Part shown: positions 15,925 through 23,240 of the stretch, one piece after another
Numbering within the stretch: the first letter of the stretch is position 1
Layout: every line of letters starts with the position of its first letter
Origin: a virus
Length of the DNA stretch: 25,485 bases
IMG/VR virus record: IMGVR_UViG_3300008113_000554
Coordinates: 1-25,485 of that record
Reading direction: 5' to 3' (one strand)
Program-made: the position numbers and the translations under genes
The notes under the pieces: model-generated
Told to the model about the DNA's origin: nothing
The model's input: only the letters and a program-made list of their open reading frames with translations
The model's database searches: none

Positions 15925-16992
15925 TTATCTAGTATTTAAATCATAATCTAAACCTTGCTCTATAAATAAACCTTCGACCCTTTGTAGTGGAACTCCCAAA
16001 TCATAATCGGTAGTATCGCCAACTTGAATAAACCCTTGCACTACAAAATCAAATCTATGTGTATAAGTAGCGGTTATATAATCATCAGCTTCATCGCCTA
16101 CATACTGACAAGGTTGCATCTCTTCATCAGTTAAATCACTTTCAAAAATATAATTAGCTAGTGCTTTTAATATTGGTTTTAAATAACCTTTGGCATTATC
16201 GGCAATATCGCCACCAAGAATTGATGTTGTTGCTGGTATAACTACATAAATACTAAAACTTTGCTGTGCAGAGTTCCAGTAGTCTTCATTTGTTCTTTTT
16301 GCAGTTGACGAGTCACCCACGACAGTATCATTTCTATAAGCTTGGTTTTGCCCCATAACAACATAAAGCCAAGTTTGTAAAACTCCGCCCAATCCTGCTG
16401 TATAAAACTCTTGTATTCTTTGCGGTGTTGCAGAATGTGCTATTCTAGTTGCTGTGCTTACTTTTATTGTGCCTTGTGCTGGTGATTGCATTGCACCAGT
16501 TGTTGTATAGCTAAACGAAGTATCTGTTATTTTAGTTATTTGTTTATAGCCATTATATCCGTCGTAATCGTCAAGCAATAGATAACCACCATTGACATTG
16601 GCAGGGTTGCCACTTACTTTAAATGTAAAAATTAATTTACTTGGCACACTTACAAGCTCCCAAGTTCCATTAAATCCAACTGCTCCTGATATTTCAATGT
16701 TAATTGGCAAAATCTGTGGAGCGAATAAAGATGGATCGCTTAATTTGTGATCTGTCAATGCTGTTGCTGTGGCAATACCATTGGAAAAAGTTATTGTGCT
16801 TAATGCAATAGGTTCTTTTGCACCTTTTATAGTTACATAATCACCAGTTAGTAAATTGTGATTAGTTGCCGTCGTGCAAGTTATTATCGAACCTGCCCTT
16901 GTTAATGATGAGGCATTAATAATACTTGAAAAATCATTGGTATATTTTGGCAAAATATTTTTTAACCTGTTAACAACTTGAATACCTTTCAT
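15925..16992 (-). CDS. Tail terminator-like protein (Mu gp37 position) with inserted beta-domain
   Basis: A 355-residue protein between the gp10-like connector and the sheath. The N-terminal helix (GIQVVNRLKNILPKYT) and the C-terminal half (YWNSAQQSFSIYVVIP, then LKPILKALANYIF and YTHRFDFVVQGFI) look like a tail terminator/completion protein, the role of Mu gp37. Residues about 28-185 are an extra beta-rich region: LTRAGSIITCTTATNHNLLTGDYVTIKGA, then a GFNGTWELVSV strand pair and SFSYTTTGAMQSPAQGTI. This resembles the insertion in the baseplate J protein of this phage. The start overlaps the upstream stop as ATGA. The terminator role is inferred from position and fold-like patterns. Confidence 0.6.
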   Translation of the reverse strand: MKGIQVVNRLKNILPKYTNDFSSIINASSLTRAGSIITCTTATNHNLLTGDYVTIKGAKEPIALSTITFSNGIATATALTDHKLSDPSLFAPQILPINIEISGAVGFNGTWELVSVPSKLIFTFKVSGNPANVNGGYLLLDDYDGYNGYKQITKITDTSFSYTTTGAMQSPAQGTIKVSTATRIAHSATPQRIQEFYTAGLGGVLQTWLYVVMGQNQAYRNDTVVGDSSTAKRTNEDYWNSAQQSFSIYVVIPATTSILGGDIADNAKGYLKPILKALANYIFESDLTDEEMQPCQYVGDEADDYITATYTHRFDFVVQGFIQVGDTTDYDLGVPLQRVEGLFIEQGLDYDLNTR

Positions 16993-17465
16993 TTTTTGCC
17001 CCCTAGCACTTGTTTTAATTTAATATCAATATTTCTTTTAATCTTATCTTTATTTTTCATAACAGTTCTTTTAAACGGCTCTCTTGCTTCTATTTTTGAT
17101 GTTCCCTCTTCTAAAAATTTTGCATACTCTGGTGCATTTTCGTTTGCCCCAAACTCTAATTCTCTATTGCCTCGAACAGCAAAATCAACTGACTTTCTAA
17201 ATTTACCAGTTATTACAGCTGGTGTTTCGTTTGGTGCCGAGGCTGTGTGTAGTTTAGGTTTTTTTAATTTACTGCCACCAATTCCTTTATATACCTTATA
17301 GCCTTTGCCACTTTTAGGGGCTTTCATATCTTTATTTAGATCTGCAACCAATTCTTTACCTGATATATAGAAACCTTGGCGAATTGCTTTTGTTAATTCG
17401 ACTGGCATTTCGTAAAGAAACTTTAATGTTTTTTGATTTTGTGAACCTTCTTTTACTTTTATCAT
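16989..17465 (-). CDS. HK97 gp10-like head-tail connector / neck protein
   Basis: A 158-residue basic protein of the HK97 gp10 type. Landmarks are the helix with IRQGFYISGKELVADLNKDM, KSGKGYKVYKGIGGSKLKKPK (Tyr/Gly/Lys-rich), RKSVDFAVRGNRELEFG, the APEYAKFLEEGTSKIEAREPF motif that is the family hallmark, and a C-terminal RTVMKNKDKI helix. Proteins of this type join the head-tail connector to the tail. It is coupled to its neighbours on both sides by ATGA overlaps. Confidence 0.8.
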   Translation of the reverse strand: MIKVKEGSQNQKTLKFLYEMPVELTKAIRQGFYISGKELVADLNKDMKAPKSGKGYKVYKGIGGSKLKKPKLHTASAPNETPAVITGKFRKSVDFAVRGNRELEFGANENAPEYAKFLEEGTSKIEAREPFKRTVMKNKDKIKRNIDIKLKQVLGGKK

Positions 17466-17854
17466 CTTTTATTAGCATTGATTGTTTTATCGCCTTTTTC
17501 AATACTTCTTAATCTAATAATTTTATCGTCAATATCAATATTATCGGTATTTACAATTTTATAATAAATATTTTGATACTCAATCCATAATTGCTTATCT
17601 AATGGTATTGATGAGTTGTAGCGAACATAAAAATCAGTGTTAATCCCTTTTTCAATATTAACTCCATCTATAAACTCTTTTGCTGTGTTTGTTTTTACCA
17701 TCGCCCAAACTGTTGCTATTGTTGTAAAGCCAACTGTTGCCGAACTATTAGGGGCATTGTTTGGAATAATTGCAGTAGTTAGAATTTTAATTCTTTTATC
17801 AAAATCACTAGTGCAAATCTTTTTTACATTTTTCTTTATTGATTGGCATTTCAT
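17462..17854 (-). CDS. Head-tail adaptor (HK97 gp7 / SPP1 gp16-like)
   Basis: A 130-residue protein with the head-tail joining pattern: DFDKRIKILTTA near the start ('l..RI.i'), FTTIATVWAMVKT ('w..v...wA.v'), a TDFYVRYNSSIPLDKQLWIEYQNIYYKIVN stretch that matches 'f.iRy...i....ri.y.g..y.I..v', and a final IIRLRSIE strand. It plugs or extends the connector between portal ring and tail. It sits between gp6- and gp10-like genes, the order seen in HK97-like phages, with ATGA overlaps at both ends. Confidence 0.78.
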   Translation of the reverse strand: MKCQSIKKNVKKICTSDFDKRIKILTTAIIPNNAPNSSATVGFTTIATVWAMVKTNTAKEFIDGVNIEKGINTDFYVRYNSSIPLDKQLWIEYQNIYYKIVNTDNIDIDDKIIRLRSIEKGDKTINANKR

Positions 17855-18414
17855 AAAAAGAATTTTTGTGGTATAATGTAAGGGTAAAATAAAGACTTAA
17901 AAAGAGAGTTGTTTTCAATTACACAATCACCTGAGTTTTCGTAAAGATAAGCACAAACACTTAAACAAGCTTGCTTGATAGCTTCTGGTCTGTTAGGGTA
18001 ATCGGCTTTAAATGTAATTATAACTGCTTGCTTACGATCGTAAGTATTTGGGAATTGTTTATCTTTTTTTATATAAATATATGAGTAATACTGGTCGTCA
18101 GTAAAATAATAATCATTAGAGTTTAATGTTTGTAGTGTGTTATCTATATCGTAATATTGTATTGATGTGATTGATTTTAGTTTGCTTTTTTTCACTTCTA
18201 TTCCGTTGCATTGTGGGAATTTATCAAGATATAACTTAAATTCTTTTTCGACAAATTCTCTGCCAGTTATATTCTCGCCAATTTGCCTAGATACTTTGAT
18301 AAATGGTGTCAAAATATTATCAAAATCAGTGCCATCAATTCGCAAAAATGTTTTTATTTCGGCAAGTGTTAAAACTTCGGTTGTGGCATCTGTTAATAAT
18401 ACTATGGATTGCAT
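17851..18414 (-). CDS. Head-tail connector (HK97 gp6-like)
   Basis: A 187-residue protein of the gp6-like connector family, which forms a ring beneath the portal. The N-terminal LAEIKTFLRIDGTDFDNILTPFIKVSRQIGENITGREF matches the family pattern 'tlaevK.hLRvd..ddD..i..li.aA...ie..tgr'. A beta-hairpin section (LYLDKFPQCNGIEVKK, SITSIQYYD) and the C-terminal PEAIKQACLSVCAYLYEN helix also match. The start overlaps the upstream gene by 13 bases. Confidence 0.83.
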   Translation of the reverse strand: MQSIVLLTDATTEVLTLAEIKTFLRIDGTDFDNILTPFIKVSRQIGENITGREFVEKEFKLYLDKFPQCNGIEVKKSKLKSITSIQYYDIDNTLQTLNSNDYYFTDDQYYSYIYIKKDKQFPNTYDRKQAVIITFKADYPNRPEAIKQACLSVCAYLYENSGDCVIENNSLFKSLFYPYIIPQKFFL

Positions 18415-18743
18415 ATAATTTTTATTATTCTTTGACCCGCTTCGGCAGAACTTGAAACTAAACGAATATAATTAAAAGGGTTATCGTAATTACTTTCAAC
18501 TTCAATAAATTTGCTAGGTGCTACTTTGATTTCTTTTGCAGTTCCTGAGCTTGAGCCATATAATTGATAAAAATTAGTGCCATCAAGTGAACCTTCGACA
18601 AACAATTTAACACCAGTAAAAGCACTGGGGATTAATACACCAATTAAATGAGTTCCACCAAGTTCGTAAGCAGTGGAGGTTGTGCCACCATTTGGTATTA
18701 CTAATTCTACAAATTCTCTTGTGTTTTGAAAATTACTCGGCAT
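18402..18743 (-). CDS. Small beta-rich virion protein of unknown role
   Basis: A 113-residue protein with an all-beta look: FVELVIPNGGTTSTAYELGG, then HLIGVLIPSAFTGVKLFVEGSLDGTNF and the ending FNYIRLVSS..AEAGQRIIKII. This resembles a class of small phage proteins encoded after the capsid gene in alphaproteobacterial phages, but I cannot name a family. A head fibre, capsid decoration or connector accessory role is possible. It overlaps the genes on both sides (11 and 13 bases), so it belongs to the connector operon downstream of the terminator. Confidence 0.5.
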   Translation of the reverse strand: MPSNFQNTREFVELVIPNGGTTSTAYELGGTHLIGVLIPSAFTGVKLFVEGSLDGTNFYQLYGSSSGTAKEIKVAPSKFIEVESNYDNPFNYIRLVSSSAEAGQRIIKIICNP

Positions 18744-18990
18744 TTTTATTTACTTTTTTTGTTTTAAATTGTTTATTTTCTAAATTGTCTATTGCTTTAT
18801 TTTCTAGTTCCTCAATAGTTTCTTCTGTATCTTCTAAATTGTCTATTGCTTTTTCACCCCAACCCTCTTTTAAAAATACTTCGGCTAATTCGTCGTAAAT
18901 ATCATAAATCTCACCTTGTAAATACTCAAAACATTCGGTGCCAGTTTGATTTTTTGAGGCTGTGGTAGTTTTTAAAACTTTAATTTCCAT
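18733..18990 (-). CDS. Small acidic protein between capsid and connector genes
   Basis: An 85-residue protein, unrecognised beyond its setting. The first half (MEIKVLKTTTAS, then GEIYDIYDELAEVFLKEGWGEKA) resembles short proteins found between capsid and connector genes in many phages ('v.VlRt..a.G..v..G.iv.l...eA..Li..G.A'). The second half is a charged tail in which KAIDNLE occurs twice 18 residues apart, encoded by an exact 21-base repeat. The start lies 19 bases after the terminator stem. It shares an 11-base overlap with the next gene. Confidence 0.5.
   Translation of the reverse strand: MEIKVLKTTTASKNQTGTECFEYLQGEIYDIYDELAEVFLKEGWGEKAIDNLEDTEETIEELENKAIDNLENKQFKTKKVNKNAE
18778..18852. 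repeat. Pair of 21-nt direct repeats inside the small acidic gene
   Basis: The 21 bases at 18778-18798 are repeated exactly at 18832-18852, a spacing of 54 bases (18 codons), so both copies are in the same frame and encode the KAIDNLE heptapeptide plus the flanking codons. This suggests an in-frame duplication within the C-terminal tail. Confidence 0.7.
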
Positions 18991-19009
18991 ATAAAAAAAT
19001 TTAATTGAT

Positions 19010-19039
19010 AAAAAGAGGGGCTTTTACACCCCTCTTTTT
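19010..19039 (-). terminator. Intrinsic terminator after the capsid accessory gene
   Basis: AAAAAGAGGGG (19010-19020) and CCCCTCTTTTT (19029-19039) form a perfect 11-bp stem with an 8-base loop. Read on the minus strand it begins three bases after the capsid accessory stop codon and has a GC-rich upper stem and a U-run on its 3' arm, the classic intrinsic terminator. Because the A and T runs are part of the stem, it could also act in the plus direction. It would cut transcripts of the capsid and accessory genes off from the connector and tail genes, or reduce read-through into them. Confidence 0.85.
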
Positions 19040-19042
19040 AAT

Positions 19043-19444
19043 TTATGCAACTGGTGCAGATTTTGGATGTCCAAGAATAACAGAAATACCAGCAGTTAAG
19101 CCAGTTGTTACACTTGTTGAAACTAAAGATACTTTAACATATCTTTTTTTTCCAATATAACCAAATCTTGCACGAGATTGAGCGGTTAAAAGAGCGGCGT
19201 CAGCCTCTAATCCAATCAAATCTTCATCGGCAACAGATCCATTATAAGAGCCTGAAACATCACTTTCTTGAAGAAGTGGGGTTACAGTTCCGTCGGTTCT
19301 TGCACCAGTAATAACTTCAATAGTTACTGATTCATAACCTTGTGTATCAACCTCAACACCAGCAGTTGTGGTGTTGCTTGTAATTGCTGCGATATTAAGA
19401 CCATTTACAATCTTAATATCATTTTTTAGGTCTCTACTAGCCAT
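19043..19444 (-). CDS. Capsid accessory / decoration-like protein
   Basis: A 133-residue protein encoded straight after the major capsid protein. MASRDLKNDIKIVNGLNIAAI, VDTQGYESVTIEVITGA, TPLLQESDVSGSY, the DLIG...ALLTAQSRARFGYIGKKRYVKVSL stretch and a final ISVILGHPK match a small phage head protein often found at this position in alphaproteobacterial phages. It probably binds the capsid surface or stabilises it, but I know of no experimental proof. It has the clearest ribosome binding site in the window and is followed at once by an intrinsic terminator, both fitting a very abundant structural protein. Confidence 0.65.
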   Translation of the reverse strand: MASRDLKNDIKIVNGLNIAAITSNTTTAGVEVDTQGYESVTIEVITGARTDGTVTPLLQESDVSGSYNGSVADEDLIGLEADAALLTAQSRARFGYIGKKRYVKVSLVSTSVTTGLTAGISVILGHPKSAPVA

Positions 19445-19452
19445 AAAATATT

Positions 19453-19458
19453 CTCCTT
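19453..19458 (-). promoter_or_regulatory. Strong Shine-Dalgarno of the capsid accessory gene
   Basis: On the minus strand AAGGAG lies 8 bases before the ATG at 19444. This is an ideal Shine-Dalgarno distance and shows that the host ribosome uses the normal anti-SD pairing, although most other genes here have only A-rich leaders or rely on stop/start coupling. Confidence 0.8.
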
Positions 19459-19471
19459 TTTAAATTAATTA

Positions 19472-20653
19472 TTATGCTGAAACTTTAAGCTTTCTCAAGC
19501 CTTCAGTTAAAACAACCTGTCCGCCAGTTCTTTTATAAACAATAAATCTTCTTTTGCCTATAATTGCCTGAGTGTATGGATCTTCAATCAATTCAAAATT
19601 GACATTATCTACAATGTAATAACATTTACGATAATCGCCAAGAATAATTGGGAAAGTTCCAGCTCCTACATTCGGCATATCATTAGCCAAAACATAAGGA
19701 ACACCAGCGATAGTGTTTGGCATATCACGGCTACCAAGGCTAGGAACGAATAAATATTGACCGTATGTATCTTTTAATGTTCTAACATGAGAATTAAGAG
19801 TTTTGCGGTTTAACATCCAAGTTAAATTATAGCCTGTTGGGATTTCGCCTTGTATTGCATAAAGAGAATCACCAGTTAAAGCCGTTGCACTTCCCGTGTT
19901 AGTTTCGCCAATTCCTGAAGCCGATAATAATCCCAATGGTTTATTAACACCGTTTCCGCTAATAAAAGCTGCACCTTCTAGTCTTGCCATATCTTCGGCA
20001 ATATCACTAGTGATTTCATTTCTCATATTGAAAGCAGAATCATTCAATAATTCAAAAGAAATATCAGTATAAACCATCAATTTTTCAGCTTTGATAGCGT
20101 CTTTTCCGTAAGTTGAATTAGATTGAGTTGAAGTTTGAGCTTCTCCTACCCATCCACCAGCAACTAAACCAGTTCTTTTTGGAAAACTAATTTCTCCTCC
20201 TTTACTGTCACCAATGGTAATAACTCTAGCAACCGAACGAACTGGTGAAACCTCGGTAATTTTTTTAATGATTTCATTTGCATATTCGGCAGGAGCTAAA
20301 TAACCGCCGTCAGTATTATCGCCTTGGCGAAGAAATTTAACTTCAGGATTGACTGACATTTTTACAGCACCTTTAATTAAAAGCTCTTCAAAAGATTTTA
20401 ACTCTTGAGTTTTGGCTTGTTTTTGATCTCCACCTAAACCTCTTTTAAGATCGGCTTCAATTGAATTAAGTCTATTTTCTAATTCTTCGGCTCTGTTAGC
20501 TTTTTCTTGAATTTCTTTAAATTTAGCTTGATTTTTTGCTTCTTGCACATCAAGTAAAGAGTTGATTTTGGCTTCTTGCTCAGGAGATAATTTTCTAGTT
20601 TCATCTCTTAGTGCATTTAAAGCCTCTATGTGTTTTTGTTCAAAATCTGACAT
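19472..20653 (-). CDS. Major capsid protein, HK97 family
   Basis: A 393-residue HK97-fold capsid protein with a built-in scaffold. Residues 1-75 are a charged coiled coil (EQKHIEALNALRDETRKL, then AKFKEIQEKANRAEELENRLNSIEADL) equivalent to the HK97 delta domain. The mature part opens near residue 105 with FLRQGDNTDGGYLAPAEYANEIIKKI and PVRSVARVITI. The E-loop, spine helix and P-domain patterns follow (ISFPKRTGLVAGGWVGEAQ, DIAEDMARLEGAAFISGNG, PLGLL, WMLNRKTLN, DMPNTIAGVPYVLANDMP). The upstream protease gene should remove the scaffold, with cleavage expected between residues about 75 and 105. The start is 6 bases after the protease stop. Confidence 0.93.
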   Translation of the reverse strand: MSDFEQKHIEALNALRDETRKLSPEQEAKINSLLDVQEAKNQAKFKEIQEKANRAEELENRLNSIEADLKRGLGGDQKQAKTQELKSFEELLIKGAVKMSVNPEVKFLRQGDNTDGGYLAPAEYANEIIKKITEVSPVRSVARVITIGDSKGGEISFPKRTGLVAGGWVGEAQTSTQSNSTYGKDAIKAEKLMVYTDISFELLNDSAFNMRNEITSDIAEDMARLEGAAFISGNGVNKPLGLLSASGIGETNTGSATALTGDSLYAIQGEIPTGYNLTWMLNRKTLNSHVRTLKDTYGQYLFVPSLGSRDMPNTIAGVPYVLANDMPNVGAGTFPIILGDYRKCYYIVDNVNFELIEDPYTQAIIGKRRFIVYKRTGGQVVLTEGLRKLKVSA

Positions 20654-20659
20654 ATTGTT

Positions 20660-21703
20660 TTATTTTAAATTTTTAATGAAATTGTTTAAATCTGTGATGA
20701 TTTTTTGTTTTACATCAGCATCTCGCTGATTATCTTGGCTAGCATCTCGCTGGCTTGAGAATTCTTTTATTTTACTTATTAGTGTTTTAGCTTCGTTGTT
20801 TGAGAAGCCGTTAGCTTTAAGTGTTTGCTCTATGTCTCTTTCGGTATCAAAACATTTAATAAGAGGGCTAACAATTGAATCGTCGCTAAACTCGTCAGCC
20901 ATTCTTTTATATAATTGGTTTATAACTGGTTTAATGCGGTTTTTATCAGTATCAGTTATATCAACACCGCCTCTTGCGCCGTTTAGTATGCCAGCAATTG
21001 CAAAAATAGCTCTTGGTATAATATGAGGCTCACCATTAATAATATCGGCAAACAATAATTTATATGATCCAAACAAATCTGCATTCTGTCCATCATAATA
21101 CATAAAATATTTACGATAATCTTGACTTGGTGCTTCGATTGAGTTTGTATATTCTCTAATTCTTTGCTCTGCTTGTGTGCCGTCCCAACTTCTATCTCTT
21201 GGTGCTAGTGGTAGCTTAGCAGTGCCAGCAAATGATTTAAAACCACTTACTAGGGCTTGTGAGTTCATTGCTTTTGTTACTAATGATACCTCAAACAAAT
21301 CAATTTCTTTTAACAATCTAATGCCATCTTTTGCCATATCATAATTTTTAGTAAAAAAACCGATTGACATTTCTTTTATAGATCCAACTCTCATTTGTGG
21401 AATAATCCGCCCAGAAACCAAGGTGTCATCTTTTGGTAAATTACCTTTAATAAACAATCCCTTATCATCCTCATATAATTGCACCGATACTCCAATAACT
21501 TCGCTCATTTGGTGTTGCCATAAAATAGGCACTTGTGAATTTTTAGCTAACGAATTAGAAAAAGCACCACGGATAACGACATCATCGCCGTGATCTATGT
21601 TATTAAAAGTTGATGCATAACCTTCAAAAGTAAAAATATTATTTTCTTCGGCAGTCGCCTTTACTTCAAACGGAAATGATTTTATTTCTTTTTCTATTTT
21701 CAC
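20660..21703 (-). CDS. HK97-type prohead protease with C-terminal extension
   Basis: A 347-residue protein. Residues 1-155 are the HK97 prohead protease (FEGYASTFNNIDHGDDVVIRGAF, WQHQMSEVIG with the likely catalytic His64, VGSIKEMSIGF with the likely Ser113, and LFEVSLVTKAMN). It cleaves the capsid scaffold during head maturation. Residues about 160-345 are an added region starting KLPLAPRDRSWDG, with DYRKYFMYYDGQN, FGSYKLLFADIINGEPHIIPRAIFA and GARGGVDI. This region is known in phages both as a fusion to the protease and as a separate protein, of unclear function. The GTG start at 21703 has no good Shine-Dalgarno. Near the end QRDA occurs twice, encoded by AGCATCTCGCTG at 20717 and 20741 (plus-strand reading). 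Confidence 0.87.
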   Translation of the reverse strand: MKIEKEIKSFPFEVKATAEENNIFTFEGYASTFNNIDHGDDVVIRGAFSNSLAKNSQVPILWQHQMSEVIGVSVQLYEDDKGLFIKGNLPKDDTLVSGRIIPQMRVGSIKEMSIGFFTKNYDMAKDGIRLLKEIDLFEVSLVTKAMNSQALVSGFKSFAGTAKLPLAPRDRSWDGTQAEQRIREYTNSIEAPSQDYRKYFMYYDGQNADLFGSYKLLFADIINGEPHIIPRAIFAIAGILNGARGGVDITDTDKNRIKPVINQLYKRMADEFSDDSIVSPLIKCFDTERDIEQTLKANGFSNNEAKTLISKIKEFSSQRDASQDNQRDADVKQKIITDLNNFIKNLK

Positions 21704-21725
21704 AATTTAAAAATGTTAATTTGTA

Positions 21726-21753
21726 TTGACAATAATTTGTATATCTTTAAATT
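21726..21753 (+). promoter_or_regulatory. Sigma70-like promoter for the plus-strand 95-residue gene
   Basis: A perfect TTGACA (21726-21731) is followed after 16 bases by TAAATT (21748-21753), a 4-of-6 match to TATAAT. A TATATT (21754-21759) is also present, but at a poor 22-base spacing. Transcription would begin roughly 30 bases before the ATG at 21791. The region is very AT-rich, so the -10 choice is uncertain. Confidence 0.42.
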
Positions 21754-21776
21754 TATATTGTTTTATATTTAAAAAT

Positions 21777-21793
21777 CATTACAAAAAACTATG
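21777..21793 (+). repeat. 17-nt leader repeat, copy B
   Basis: CATTACAAAAAACTATG differs from copies A and C at one base (C for A at position 6) and again ends in the ATG of a plus-strand gene. Unlike copies A and C, similarity stops soon after the start codon. Confidence 0.65.
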
Positions 21794-22078
21794 AATATCA
21801 ATATTAATATTAAATTTAACGGCTCTTATTTATTTTTTAGATGGGTTTTGCAACACTATAAAAAGCAATTACCTTATAATGGCGAGGTTAAGCAGTTTGC
21901 TATTGAAAACAATTACTGCCCTAAGATATGCGACCAGTGGAGGAATTATGGAGTTGGTTATAGAGTTTGGAATTTACTATATAAAGACTTGATTATTAGT
22001 TTTTTGATGGGTAAAATAGATAATCCAAATATTTATGAGCTTGAAAAAAAATTTTTAGGCTTAAAACAAAAAAAATAA
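21791..22078 (+). CDS. Unknown 95-residue protein on the opposite strand within the head genes
   Basis: I do not recognise this protein. It is basic and rich in aromatic residues, with an N-terminal SYLFFRWVLQHYKKQLP helix, a middle NGEVKQFAIENNYCPKICDQWRNYG and a VWNLLYKDLIISFLMGKI helix, ending KKFLGLKQKK. Two Cys lie close together (NYCPKIC). The helix-turn-helix spacing is not clear enough to call it a DNA-binding protein. The gene lies between the divergent protease gene and the convergent minor head gene, from which it is separated by a single base. It has its own promoter candidate and the same leader as the inverted spike gene. It may be an inserted accessory gene (moron) or a phage regulator. 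Coding status is supported by the leader and the clean fit between neighbours. Confidence 0.6.
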   Translation: MNININIKFNGSYLFFRWVLQHYKKQLPYNGEVKQFAIENNYCPKICDQWRNYGVGYRVWNLLYKDLIISFLMGKIDNPNIYELEKKFLGLKQKK

Positions 22079-22079
22079 T

Positions 22080-23240
22080 TTACTTATCTTTGTATCTTTC
22101 CCAAATATTAGTAGACCAAGTCCTGCCTGCATCACCTCCCCATAAATCCCAAGCAATCCGCCAAGTTGTAGGTTCGCCATCTCTAAACTCGTAATGAGTT
22201 GAGCGATAATTTCCGTGCCTAGAAAAAAAAGAATACATTCTTTTAACTGTCGATAGTGTTAAATTCTCTCTATTTTTTAATTGATTAGCTCTTTTAACTC
22301 CAACAGCTGTTCCACCCCTGCCATATTTTCGCCTCCATTCTAAGGCTCTCGCTCCTGCTGTTGCCATCGCTTCGGTAGGCTTGAAAGTTTCGGTTGCTTT
22401 TGCTTCAAACGATTTTTTACCAAACTTATTAGAATAATCGGCAATACAACGACAGCCAATTGACTCCTCGGCTGGCAAGTTAGGATCTCTTGGGAATTTT
22501 GCACTACTACCGCCAACTAAAAAATTATCATTAACATTGACCTGTTGAAAATCAGCTTGTGCATGTGTTATTCTAGTTCTTTTATCAAGCAAAGCCACCC
22601 AAGTTTTAAGCACTTCAATTGGCTTGCCGTCAATTTCTAATTGTGTATCGTCTATAAGCTCACCCTCTTCTTGCCTAGTCCAGCTTTCGGTTAAACCAAC
22701 AACTTGTGAGGCGATTAATTGAGTTCTTGCTTCGCTTTTATCAAGTAAGTTTATTTTAATATTTCTTGCAATAATAATCCACTCAGGCAAAGCCTTTTGA
22801 TTGTTAAACTTAATTTCTTCTTGTGATATTGCTAACAATATTTCTTTTGCATTTGTTTCGGTTATATATTTTGCTTGTCTTTCACTTTCATTAGCGGTAA
22901 AAAATGTAGCGGACTCTTGAAACTGTGTATTGACTTCTTTTAATTTTTCTTTTACTTTTGGATCTGTAATCTCTTTTGTTTCAAAATCAATGCCAAAGTT
23001 TAAGCCTTTTTGTTGTAAATCTTCTCGCAAGGTAAAGCCAAACTCTTTTATTGTTTTTCTCATTACATCCCTGACCTCTTTTAAAAACTCTGGGTAATAA
23101 TTATTTGCCAACTCACTAGAATTTATATTGCCATTTTTACGGTAAATACTTTCGGCATCATTTGCCATATTTTTAAATATAGCCTTGATTTTAGGTATAG
23201 AATTAGCTTCTAGCTTTCTTTTGCGAACATCAATTTCCAT
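22080..23240 (-). CDS. SPP1 gp7 / Mu F-like minor head protein with C-terminal fusion
   Basis: A 386-residue protein. The central part is a head morphogenesis domain of the SPP1 gp7 / Mu gpF type: KTWVALLDKRTRITHAQADFQ, then an NLPAEESIGCRCIADY ending with the conserved Cys pair (CRC). Such proteins bind the portal and enter the head during assembly. Residues about 290-386 add a second domain: EAMATAGARALEWRRKYGRGG, AVGVKRANQLKNRENLTLSTVKRM, FFSRHG and WRIAWDLWGGDAGRTW. This pattern is widespread in phages and plasmids, often as part of portal-proximal or protease proteins, without a proven role. The start overlaps the portal gene by 11 bases. Confidence 0.83.
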   Translation of the reverse strand: MEIDVRKRKLEANSIPKIKAIFKNMANDAESIYRKNGNINSSELANNYYPEFLKEVRDVMRKTIKEFGFTLREDLQQKGLNFGIDFETKEITDPKVKEKLKEVNTQFQESATFFTANESERQAKYITETNAKEILLAISQEEIKFNNQKALPEWIIIARNIKINLLDKSEARTQLIASQVVGLTESWTRQEEGELIDDTQLEIDGKPIEVLKTWVALLDKRTRITHAQADFQQVNVNDNFLVGGSSAKFPRDPNLPAEESIGCRCIADYSNKFGKKSFEAKATETFKPTEAMATAGARALEWRRKYGRGGTAVGVKRANQLKNRENLTLSTVKRMYSFFSRHGNYRSTHYEFRDGEPTTWRIAWDLWGGDAGRTWSTNIWERYKDK

